DNA of 57,436 bases from Bacteroidetes bacterium ADurb.Bin037 (GTDB taxonomy: Bacteria > Bacteroidota > Bacteroidia > Bacteroidales > UBA932): contig MWER01000013.1 of the NCBI GenBank assembly GCA_002071175.1, positions 135,412-192,847 of the forward strand, in the 5' to 3' direction. The notes below the pieces were generated by a model. The model searched no databases and was not told the DNA's origin. It saw nothing but the letters and a program-made list of their open reading frames with translations. The translations under genes and the position numbers were made by a program. Position 1 is the first letter of the stretch; each line of letters opens with the position of its first letter. Shown one piece after another: positions 50,117 through 57,274 of the stretch.

Positions 50117-51900
50117 AATCCCAGTTCGTTTTGGTATTGAAGTAGTGTTTCCAGGACATTGCTCCTGACACTGATGAAATGGCTAATTCCTTGGGCTATC
50201 AGGACGTCTTTGCACGGCGGGTCACCGGCTACGACCAATAGGATGCCATCGCCCAGAGACCGACTCATCTGGGGAACGGCAGTCTCGTATTCCTCGTCGG
50301 ACGAACAGGCGACAACTATATGTGCACCGGAACTGCGGGCCGCCTGAACACCTTCATCTACAGAAGCAAAACAGTTGTTGTCTATGATCCTGAAACCCGC
50401 CACTCCGAAAAAATTCGCAGAGAACTGCGCCCTTGCCCTGCACATGGCCAGATTTCCGAAAGTGAGCAGGAATACAACCGGTACCTCTTCACCGGCCTGT
50501 TCGGTACGCAACCGCATTTTTTCAAAATTTGCAGCTGCCCGTAACCATTTTTCATCCCCTGCCGTTGACAACCCTTCCGGTGCCTTTCCTTCCAGATCGG
50601 GATATTGGTTCAGTCCCACCAGGATTTCCCTTCTCGAGGACAGGTTTTGCAAACGACGTTGCCTTGAGCTGTCAATCGCATCCCTGATCCACTGACTTCC
50701 TTGAACGGTGGAAAATCCTCCTTTCTGTATGAGTTCATCGTATATTTTGCGGGATTCTTTTAAAATGGAATCCGTCAGGTTCTCTACATAGTACGATCCG
50801 GCGGCCGGATCTATAACCCGGTCAAAATGGGCCTCCTCTTTCAGAATGATCTGGATATTCCTGGCCAACCGGAAACTTTGATCGGTCCCGTCCCGGATCA
50901 CGCGATCGTAAGGCAGTATTTCCATCGAATCAATTCCTGCAATGGCCGCCGACATGGCCTGGGTCGTTCCACGCAACAGGTTTACATACATATCGTAAGC
51001 AGTCTGGTTCCAAAAACTTGCAGTAGCATGCACACTTATAGCGGAATCTGCCACCTGGCTCCAGAATACCCTGGCTGCACGGAATTTGGCGATTTCAAGA
51101 AAATAATGGGATCCTATGCCCATATGAAAATGTATGGAACGGACTGCCAGCGGCAAAGGTATGCCCATACCGGTCAGCAGACTGATATATTCCTCTCCCA
51201 TAGCCATAGAAAAGGCAAGTTCCTGCACTACCCCCGCACCCCGATCATGCATCCTGCACCCGGACACACTTACAACGCGTACCTGGGGATAAGGATCACA
51301 GGCTTGTACCAGTTCTTTCAGGACCTGTAACACCTTTTGATCGGGAAGTTTCCCGCTAAAAAAAGCATCTCCCAGGGGATCGAACTCAAAACGGGCCCTG
51401 ACCTGCAACGGATTTGTCCCGCTCTGACGCAGGTATTCCAGGAATGCATAGAACACCCCCGGCTTTTCACAGGAAACGCCGGCAAAGGAAATTTCTACGG
51501 CTGGCAGAAAGATCCCGGCCAACAGCACTTTCATGTCTTCCTCGTCGTATTGGCGGGAAAGATCAAAACGTAATCCGACCGATTCCACACCCCTGTCCAG
51601 GGCAGCCAGAATGCGATCATTGACTTCCTGCAGTGAATCTCCCACCAGAAATCCCTGCCTGATGAGCCAATTGTTGTCTTTCTTAGTCCCTCGTAGGTAC
51701 GGTTTTTGTCCGGGAAGCGTATCCAGATGGGATATCCCCTTCAGGTCTTCTTCCCTGTAATACGGTCTCACACGAAGACCATCAGGCGTTTTCCACACCA
51801 ATCTTTTTTCGTAATCTGCCCCTTTCAGATCCTTGTTGATCTGATCCTCCCACTCTTGTGTAGAAACCGGCGGAAAATCATTGAACAATTTTTCAGTCAT
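50113..51900 (-). CDS. mutA: Methylmalonyl-CoA mutase small subunit
   Basis: This 595-residue protein resembles mutB in fold, with [37 protein letters not shown] at the start. It lacks the DxHxxG cobalamin motif: the equivalent region reads [21 protein letters not shown]. It is the non-catalytic partner of the heterodimer. It sits 20 bases after hutU and overlaps mutB by four bases. The acyl-CoA barrel is otherwise intact, including [31 protein letters not shown]. Confidence 0.94.
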   Translation of the reverse strand: MTEKLFNDFPPVSTQEWEDQINKDLKGADYEKRLVWKTPDGLRVRPYYREEDLKGISHLDTLPGQKPYLRGTKKDNNWLIRQGFLVGDSLQEVNDRILAALDRGVESVGLRFDLSRQYDEEDMKVLLAGIFLPAVEISFAGVSCEKPGVFYAFLEYLRQSGTNPLQVRARFEFDPLGDAFFSGKLPDQKVLQVLKELVQACDPYPQVRVVSVSGCRMHDRGAGVVQELAFSMAMGEEYISLLTGMGIPLPLAVRSIHFHMGIGSHYFLEIAKFRAARVFWSQVADSAISVHATASFWNQTAYDMYVNLLRGTTQAMSAAIAGIDSMEILPYDRVIRDGTDQSFRLARNIQIILKEEAHFDRVIDPAAGSYYVENLTDSILKESRKIYDELIQKGGFSTVQGSQWIRDAIDSSRQRRLQNLSSRREILVGLNQYPDLEGKAPEGLSTAGDEKWLRAAANFEKMRLRTEQAGEEVPVVFLLTFGNLAMCRARAQFSANFFGVAGFRIIDNNCFASVDEGVQAARSSGAHIVVACSSDEEYETAVPQMSRSLGDGILLVVAGDPPCKDVLIAQGISHFISVRSNVLETLLQYQNELGL

Positions 51901-51920
51901 AAATATGGTATGAATAAATA

Positions 51921-53897
51921 TCAGTCAAATAAGTCCAGGATGTCGGGATCAGCCATGAAGGGCACGGTGACCTTCAAAAGCGGTTCCTCCGCCATGGCCC
52001 GCTCCAGTGCCTTCAGTGCTCCCTTGTTCCTTGCCCATGCACGTCTGGCAATACCGTTGTTCACATCCCAGAACAACATGCTTTTTATCCGCTTGTCCGC
52101 TTCTTCACTGCCGTCAATCACCATTCCGAACCCGCCGTTGATGACCTCCCCCCATCCAACGCCTCCTCCATTATGCAATGAAACCCAGGTAGCACCACGG
52201 AAAGCATCCCCTATAACGTTATGCACAGCCATGTCTGCGGTCAGAGAAGAACCGTCGTATATGTTGGATGTTTCCCTGAAAGGTGAATCGGTCCCGGAAA
52301 CATCGTGATGGTCCCTTCCCAGTACAACGGGAGCCTTCAGACGGCCTTCCCTGATCGCCCTGTTCAGTTCCAGAGCAATGCGTATGCGTCCGGAGGCATC
52401 TGCATACAATATCCGGGCCTGCGATCCCACTACCAGATTGTTTTGGCGTGCCTGACGGATCCAGTGAAGATTGTCCTGCAACTGGTTACGGATCTCATCC
52501 GGTGCATGATGAAGCATTTCTTCCAATACACCTGCAGCGATCTTGTCCGTTTCCAGCAAGTCTTCCGGCAATGAAGAGGTACACACCCAGCGAAATGGAC
52601 CAAATCCGTAATCAAAGAATAAAGGTCCCATGATGTCCTGTACATAGGACGGATAGCGGAACTTTCCGTTTCCATCCAGGATGTCGGCCCCGGCACGGGA
52701 GGCTTCCAGCAAAAAGGCATTGCCGTAATCAAAGAAATACATGCCCCGCTGGGCCAGCTTGTTAATGGCATTGACCTGACGTACAAGACTTTTACGCACA
52801 GCATCTTCAAAACGTTTTGGGTCGTTAGCTATCATATCCGCAGATTCTTCCAACGTATAACCTACAGGATAATAACCGCCCGAATACGGATTGTGCAGAC
52901 TGGTCTGATCCGATCCCAGTTCCACCTGAATACCTTTCTTGACAAGGTATTCCCACAGATCCACTACGTTTCCCTGATAGGCGAGCGAAACGGCTTGACC
53001 TTCTTCTTTGGCTTTCACAATGCGGTTTGCCAATGTTTCAAGGTCATCGTACACCTCATCCACCCATCCCTGCTCATATCGTTTGGCTGTTGCCAGGGGA
53101 TTGATTTCGGCCACCACCCCTACCACACCTGCGATCCGGGCCGCTTTTGGCTGAGCTCCGGACATTCCACCCAAGCCGCTGGAAACAAAAAGCAGAGAGC
53201 CCTTGTTCCCGTGCACATGCATCCTGGCGGCATTCATAATCGTTATGGTCGTACCATGGACTATGCCCTGAGGTCCTATATACATGAATGACCCGGCCGT
53301 CATCTGACCGTATTGCGATACGCCCAGGGCATTGAGTTTTTCCCAGTGATCACGACTGGAATAATTGGGAATGACCATCCCGTTGGTGATCACCAACCGG
53401 GGTGCTTCCTTTGACGAGGGGAAAAGACCCACCGGGTGACCCGAATAGAGAACAAGTGTTTGTTCATCTGTCATTTCACTCAGGTATTTCATGCACAACC
53501 GGTATTGCGCCCAGTTCTGAAAAACGGCCCCGTTCCCTCCGTAGGTGATCAGTTCATGGGGATGCTGCGCCACAGCAATATCCAAGTTGTTGTTGATCAT
53601 CAACATGATGGCTGCCGCCTGCTTGCACCGGGCAGGATAATCTTGTATTTTCCCGGAAGTAATGGGCTCATCGGGTCTGTAGCGGTACATATATATGCGT
53701 CCGAACTCTTTCAATTCCTTGGCAAATTCCGGAGCCAGCTCTGCATGCTGTTCCGGGGGAAAATACCTCAGGGCATTGGCCAGCGCCAATCGCTTTTCTT
53801 CCCTGGTCAGAATTTCTTTCCTGACCGGAGCGTGATTAACGCTCTTATCATAAGGTTTTGCCGGCGGGATAACAGAAGGAATACCTTCAATCTTCAT
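51921..53897 (-). CDS. hutU: Urocanate hydratase
   Basis: The ATG at 53897 gives a 658-residue protein, MKIEGIPSVIPPAKPYDKSVN. Family segments include YRYRPDEPITSGKIQDYPARCKQAAAIML, TYGGNGAVFQNWAQYRL, the NAD site SSGLGGMSGAQPKAARIAG and GRDHHDVSGTDSPFRETSNIYDGSSLTADMAV. It converts urocanate to imidazolonepropionate in histidine breakdown using tightly bound NAD. The length fits the Bacteroidota form. No hutH, hutI or ftcD is adjacent; instead it leads mutA-mutB, an uncommon operon. Confidence 0.95.
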   Translation of the reverse strand: MKIEGIPSVIPPAKPYDKSVNHAPVRKEILTREEKRLALANALRYFPPEQHAELAPEFAKELKEFGRIYMYRYRPDEPITSGKIQDYPARCKQAAAIMLMINNNLDIAVAQHPHELITYGGNGAVFQNWAQYRLCMKYLSEMTDEQTLVLYSGHPVGLFPSSKEAPRLVITNGMVIPNYSSRDHWEKLNALGVSQYGQMTAGSFMYIGPQGIVHGTTITIMNAARMHVHGNKGSLLFVSSGLGGMSGAQPKAARIAGVVGVVAEINPLATAKRYEQGWVDEVYDDLETLANRIVKAKEEGQAVSLAYQGNVVDLWEYLVKKGIQVELGSDQTSLHNPYSGGYYPVGYTLEESADMIANDPKRFEDAVRKSLVRQVNAINKLAQRGMYFFDYGNAFLLEASRAGADILDGNGKFRYPSYVQDIMGPLFFDYGFGPFRWVCTSSLPEDLLETDKIAAGVLEEMLHHAPDEIRNQLQDNLHWIRQARQNNLVVGSQARILYADASGRIRIALELNRAIREGRLKAPVVLGRDHHDVSGTDSPFRETSNIYDGSSLTADMAVHNVIGDAFRGATWVSLHNGGGVGWGEVINGGFGMVIDGSEEADKRIKSMLFWDVNNGIARRAWARNKGALKALERAMAEEPLLKVTVPFMADPDILDLFD

Positions 53898-53927
53898 GAT
53901 ATTGAAAAATTTGTTAAAAATAACGCA

Positions 53928-53935
53928 CAAATATA
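53928..53935 (-). promoter_or_regulatory. -7 element of hutU-mutA-mutB
   Basis: The minus strand reads TATATTTG, 30 bases before the hutU ATG. No clear -33 box is seen. It is divergent from the rpsU promoter. Confidence 0.5.
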
Positions 53936-53945
53936 CAGGTTATGC

Positions 53946-53975
53946 TTTGATTTCCCATTTTTTTATCTACTTTTG
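53946..53975 (+). promoter_or_regulatory. Bacteroidota promoter of rpsU (TTTG-N18-TACTTTTG)
   Basis: TTTG at 53946-53949 and TACTTTTG at 53968-53975 are 18 bases apart. Transcription near 53981 gives a leader of about 28 bases that contains the Shine-Dalgarno sequence. Confidence 0.65.
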
Positions 53976-53989
53976 CACCCCATAACAAA

Positions 53990-53996
53990 AGGAGGT
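53990..53996 (+). promoter_or_regulatory. Strong Shine-Dalgarno sequence of rpsU, likely autoregulatory
   Basis: AGGAGGT lies 12 bases before the rpsU ATG, in a window where most genes have none. In Bacteroidota ribosomes the anti-Shine-Dalgarno end of 16S rRNA is held by bS21, bS18 and bS6. Ribosomes lacking bS21 should therefore translate this message best, giving feedback control. Confidence 0.75.
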
Positions 53997-54008
53997 GTCT
54001 GAAAAAAT

Positions 54009-54200
54009 ATGATCATTGTACCTGTAAAGGACGGCGAAAACATAGAACGGGCTTTAAAGAGGTTTAAACGTAAGTTTGAAAAAACCGGGATCGTACGTGA
54101 ACTCCGCTCACGTCAATCTTTCTCCAAACCGTCCGTGCTAAAAAGAGACCAAAAAAAGAAAGCAATATACAAACAACGTATACAGAATAACGAGGATTAA
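54009..54200 (+). CDS. rpsU: 30S ribosomal protein bS21
   Basis: This 63-residue basic protein starts MIIVPVKDGENIERALKRFKRKFEKTGIVRELRSRQ, a clear bS21. In Bacteroidota bS21 helps hide the 3' end of 16S rRNA, which explains weak use of Shine-Dalgarno sequences. The gene has its own promoter, a strong Shine-Dalgarno and a hairpin terminator whose loop contains its stop codon, so it is a closed small unit. A recombinase and hpf follow, an order common in Bacteroidota. Confidence 0.97.
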   Translation: MIIVPVKDGENIERALKRFKRKFEKTGIVRELRSRQSFSKPSVLKRDQKKKAIYKQRIQNNED

Positions 54201-54214
54201 TCCTCGTTTTTTTT
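54189..54214 (+). terminator. Intrinsic terminator of rpsU with the stop codon in the loop
   Basis: AACGAGGA (54189-54196), loop TTAA (54197-54200) and TCCTCGTT (54201-54208) form an eight-pair stem. A run of eight T (54207-54214) follows. The last three loop bases are the rpsU TAA, so a terminating ribosome would cover the 5' arm, and translation and termination may compete. Confidence 0.8.
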
Positions 54215-54215
54215 G

Positions 54216-54223
54216 TATATTTG
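54216..54223 (+). promoter_or_regulatory. -7 element of the recombinase gene
   Basis: TATATTTG fits TAnnTTTG directly after the rpsU terminator. The ATG at 54227 is three bases away (a second ATG is at 54230), so the message is predicted leaderless. No -33 box is clear. Confidence 0.5.
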
Positions 54224-54226
54224 TAT

Positions 54227-55090
54227 ATGATGGAAAGAAGTGATTTCATAGATTTCCTAAGGGTACAGAAACGCTATTCAAAACGTACACAGGTCATTTA
54301 TAATCAGGCTATTTTGGACTTTCTTGAATTCATGAATCTTCCTTCTGAAGAAAACCCCATGAGCCATGTTACCCTGACCCACCTGAGGGCATACACCGGA
54401 TCGCTTCTGGAACAGGGTTTGAGTCCTGCTACGGTTTTCCAAAGGCTCTCGGCACTGAGTTCTTTCTGTAATTTTCTGGTCAGAAAAGGCACCCTTAAAG
54501 ATAACCCTCTTAAACTGTTGATCCGTCCCAAAAAAGGCCGCCGGATCCCTGAATTCTATCCCGAAGTCAGGATCAACAACTGGATAGACAACAAAGGATC
54601 CACCCCCGACCAGGTTACGGTAATGATCCACCTGCTTTATGCAACCGGGATCCGCCGTGCCGAACTGGCGGGTATCCGCCTGGAAGATCTGGATTTTGAC
54701 AGGGCTTTGCTTCGTGTCCGGGGTAAAGGCAATAAAGAGCGGGACGTTCCGCTGAACGAAGGTTTGGTCCGGGTTTTGCAGCAATTTATTGCATCGAGGG
54801 ATGTGGGATCACCATGGCTTTTTTGCCGCAAGAACGGAGAACCGCTTGCCCTTACAACGATCAGTAAAATGGTACACAAGGAATTAGCTGCGGAACCTGG
54901 TTTTACCGGGAAAAAAAGCCCTCACGTGCTGCGTCATTCCCTGGCTACACACCTGCTGAACAGGGGGGCCGACCTGAACAGCATCAAGGAGTTACTCGGA
55001 CACTCCTCGCTGGCTGCCACACAGGTTTACACCCACAATTCATTTGAAGTACTAAAAAAAGTCTATAAAAAAGCTCATCCCAGGGCATAA
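54227..55090 (+). CDS. xerC: Tyrosine recombinase, XerC/XerD-like
   Basis: This protein of about 287 residues has an N-terminal SAM-like DNA-binding domain (FIDFLRVQKRYSKRTQVIYNQAILDF). The catalytic domain contains R in GIRRAEL, K in GKGNKER, HxxR in HVLRHSLATHLLNRG, and H plus the nucleophile Y in LGHSSLAATQVYTHN. It fits a chromosome-dimer recombinase acting at dif with a XerD partner, and the position between rpsU and hpf is a conserved Bacteroidota order rather than a mobile element. The start could be 54227 or 54230. Confidence 0.9.
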   Translation: MMERSDFIDFLRVQKRYSKRTQVIYNQAILDFLEFMNLPSEENPMSHVTLTHLRAYTGSLLEQGLSPATVFQRLSALSSFCNFLVRKGTLKDNPLKLLIRPKKGRRIPEFYPEVRINNWIDNKGSTPDQVTVMIHLLYATGIRRAELAGIRLEDLDFDRALLRVRGKGNKERDVPLNEGLVRVLQQFIASRDVGSPWLFCRKNGEPLALTTISKMVHKELAAEPGFTGKKSPHVLRHSLATHLLNRGADLNSIKELLGHSSLAATQVYTHNSFEVLKKVYKKAHPRA

Positions 55091-55125
55091 CGGCCTCGGA
55101 ACGCTGATTAATAATCATATAAAAT

Positions 55126-55131
55126 GGAGGT
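55126..55131 (+). promoter_or_regulatory. Shine-Dalgarno sequence of hpf
   Basis: GGAGGT lies five bases before the hpf ATG at 55137. Together with rpsU it is one of the few strong ribosome binding sites in the window, both before ribosome-associated proteins. Confidence 0.65.
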
Positions 55132-55136
55132 ATATC

Positions 55137-55430
55137 ATGGACATTAGAATTGAATCCGTTAAATTCGATGCTGACAAAAAATTGTTGGATTTCATTAATG
55201 AGAAAGTGGGCAAACTGGAACGGTTCTTTGATGCCATAATAGGGGTTGAAGTGACCCTCTCATTAGTTCCAGGACCAGAGAACAAAAAGGCCATCATCAG
55301 AGTAAAGATACCCGGAAGCGATCTGATCGCGGAAAGAAATTGTACCACTTTCGAAGAAGCCATTCTTACCGGAGTCAATGTCCTCAAAGAGAATTTGAAA
55401 AAAACCAAAGAAAAAAAACGGGGAGTATAA
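55137..55430 (+). CDS. hpf: Ribosome hibernation-promoting factor (HPF/RaiA family, short form)
   Basis: This 97-residue protein starts MDIRIESVKFDADKKLLDFINEKVGKLERFFDAIIGVEVTL, the YfiA/HPF beta-alpha-beta fold. LVPGPENKKAIIRVKIPGSDLIAERNCTTFEEAI follows, with a basic tail. It binds the decoding region of idle ribosomes. It is the short form without the C-terminal dimerisation domain. It lies 46 bases after the recombinase. In many Bacteroidota, tRNA genes and tuf follow hpf; here they do not. Confidence 0.93.
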   Translation: MDIRIESVKFDADKKLLDFINEKVGKLERFFDAIIGVEVTLSLVPGPENKKAIIRVKIPGSDLIAERNCTTFEEAILTGVNVLKENLKKTKEKKRGV

Positions 55431-55655
55431 CAGAGAAAACCCCCTTTTCTGTTAGGAGGTATAAGAACGCCGTTTATTCGCAAATACCAGGAAGAAATTC
55501 AATATTGAATTATAACCTCATGCTCTGTTAAACTCATCAGAGCTATCCTTTTCAAGTGGGAGAACATTCACCCGCCACATAGTAGTAATACTATAATTAC
55601 ATATTAACCAGGTTCTCAGACGTGGACATCCCTGTCACACAAATCCTTTTGAGGC
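55431..55655 (+). other. Gene-free stretch after hpf
   Basis: This 225-base gap between hpf and the convergent radical SAM gene holds a hairpin overlapping the hpf stop (AACAG...CTGTT, 55429-55453, loop CCCCC) and an AGGAGGT at 55454-55460 with no start codon in reach. I see no tRNA cloverleaf, no open frame of note and no clear terminator T-run. It may mark a rearrangement breakpoint, since tRNAs and tuf would be expected here. Confidence 0.4.
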
Positions 55656-57011
55656 TCAATACATCAGATATTCCCACAGCGGGCCGCGTTTTTTCTTGGC
55701 GCGGAATCTGTCTATGACCTCCTGGGAACCGAACCCCGGGAAGATCCATCTCTGTCCGCAGGCTAGGGCACGATCCTTTATAGAGGCGATATCCACATTT
55801 TTGGACAGATAATACACAGGTTTCAGCAGATCATCTGTTTCCTTGATCACTCCTTCCTGTAAAGCGATCTGGTAAAGCCGGGTGCGCGGATAAATACGCA
55901 TCCCTACAAAGGGGAAAAATAGGGTTAAACCCAACTCACCGGAACGTTCAAAAGTCTGGTCCAGTGTTTGGTCCGTTTCTCCGTAACCTCCCAGAATCAT
56001 AAAATGAGCATGAAAAATACCAAGCCGGGATGCATTCAGGCTTTGCTGCTTGATGTCGGAAAAACGGAAGCTCTTGTTGTAATTTTCCAACTGAATATCT
56101 GAGAGGGAGTCGGTACCCCATTCAATGTGCTTGAGGCCGGCTTTTTGGTATAATTCCAAATCTTCGTATGTCAGGTTGTACGGTGTGAAATAAGCTCCCC
56201 ACTTTACGTTCACTTTACTTTCGATCAAACGAGTGGCCAATTCCCGGTTGTATTCCCGGTGAATATTAAAGACAGAATCGGTAAAGAAAAGATAATCAAT
56301 ACCTCTACTATGATTAAGCTCTTGGATGTTATTTACAACCGAAGCGGGATCCAATAGGCGGACGCGGTGACCTTCAATATTCGGATAACTGCAGTATATA
56401 CATCCGTAGGGACAACCTCTTTTTGTCTGGATATTGAGCATCCCGCTCTTTTCAAAATAGAAATGTGCCGTGTCCGGTTCCACGCTAAAAGCAAGCGAAG
56501 TGATGTATTGTTTGTGTTCGTTGATCCCTACCGTGCCGTCGGGTTTGCGGTAAACAAGACCGTCAATATCATAGGGATCCTGTCTGTTTTCCAGGGCAGA
56601 AATAAGTTGGCAGATACTCGCTTCGCCTTCCCCTTGTATGCCCCAATCCGGTCCGAGTTCGTCGAACAGCACATCGGGAAAGACAGAGAAACCCGAACCG
56701 CCCATGAGTATTACGGCGCTGCTGTTCTCCCGGATGGTCTTCATTACATCCCTATAGTGATCAACAAAGCAATATTGCTCATAATAATTAGTGTCGTCAA
56801 CATTTCTGAGCGACACGCCTATATAATTGAAATTGCCGTTGCGGCAGAACAATGCCAGATCCTGATGGTCTCCCAGATTGAAATCGAAGATCTCCAGCTC
56901 CCAATCCGGCATTTTTTCATGCAGATAAGTGGCAATATAGGAAATGCCGATCGGATAAATGGGATAGGGATCCTGGTAATTATTGGCAGAGACAAGTGCT
57001 ATTTTCTTCAT
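55656..57011 (-). CDS. B12-binding-domain-like radical SAM protein of unknown substrate
   Basis: This 451-residue protein has an N-terminal Rossmann-like domain (about 1-150) of the B12-binding type: IALVSANNYQDPYPIYPIGISYIATYL, then a GGSGFS glycine loop. The radical SAM domain carries the cluster motif KRGCPYGCIYCSYP (CxxxCxxC) near residue 205 and GGYGETDQT further on. The exact DxHxxG motif is not visible, so cobalamin may not be bound base-off. Such enzymes do methylations or rearrangements, often in lipid or natural-product pathways. Only another radical SAM gene is adjacent, so the substrate is unknown. Confidence 0.8.
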   Translation of the reverse strand: MKKIALVSANNYQDPYPIYPIGISYIATYLHEKMPDWELEIFDFNLGDHQDLALFCRNGNFNYIGVSLRNVDDTNYYEQYCFVDHYRDVMKTIRENSSAVILMGGSGFSVFPDVLFDELGPDWGIQGEGEASICQLISALENRQDPYDIDGLVYRKPDGTVGINEHKQYITSLAFSVEPDTAHFYFEKSGMLNIQTKRGCPYGCIYCSYPNIEGHRVRLLDPASVVNNIQELNHSRGIDYLFFTDSVFNIHREYNRELATRLIESKVNVKWGAYFTPYNLTYEDLELYQKAGLKHIEWGTDSLSDIQLENYNKSFRFSDIKQQSLNASRLGIFHAHFMILGGYGETDQTLDQTFERSGELGLTLFFPFVGMRIYPRTRLYQIALQEGVIKETDDLLKPVYYLSKNVDIASIKDRALACGQRWIFPGFGSQEVIDRFRAKKKRGPLWEYLMY

Positions 57012-57274
57012 AAAAACAAATAAGGACTTCCCGTTTTTCAGGTAATCCAGGCAACGATCTTTCAGTCCGCGTCGGATCCTCCAGGGTTTAGCAGCAGCAA
57101 ATATACTTTATTTTAGTTCTTTTTAGTTTATTATTACCAATAAATCAGATCAAGTCTATTATATATTGATCCTATTCATAATGAAAGAAACCGGAACTGT
57201 TCCCAAACTCCGGAGCCTCCCACTCAAGTGGTTTTACATCCGCTGCTATAGATTATCTGCCTGTTGGTCCGGGA
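57012..57274. other. Gene-free stretch with three short palindromes
   Basis: This 263-base gap separates two minus-strand radical SAM genes. It holds a -7 box (57098-57105, minus) giving the downstream gene a leader of about 80 bases, an AT-rich segment (57105-57180), and three inverted repeats within 39 bases: GGAACTGTTCC (57193-57203), CTCCGGAG (57208-57215) and CCACTCAAGTGG (57220-57231). No tRNA or long open frame is seen. Confidence 0.4.
57098..57105 (-). promoter_or_regulatory. -7 element of the radical SAM gene
   Basis: The minus strand reads TATATTTG, about 86 bases before the ATG at 57011. This is the longest predicted leader in the window, and no -33 box is evident. Confidence 0.45.

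Noticed and set aside
54227..55090. Recombinase as a mobile-element integrase
   Set aside because: Its size, motifs and position between rpsU and hpf fit a house-keeping Xer protein. No flanking direct repeats or cargo genes are seen.
55454..55460. AGGAGGT as a ribosome binding site for another gene
   Set aside because: No ATG, GTG or TTG start with a usable frame lies 5-12 bases downstream. It is kept only as an oddity of the gap.
55431..55655. tRNA gene in the gap after hpf
   Set aside because: No T-loop GTTCxAxxC in a plausible cloverleaf and no paired acceptor stem were found.
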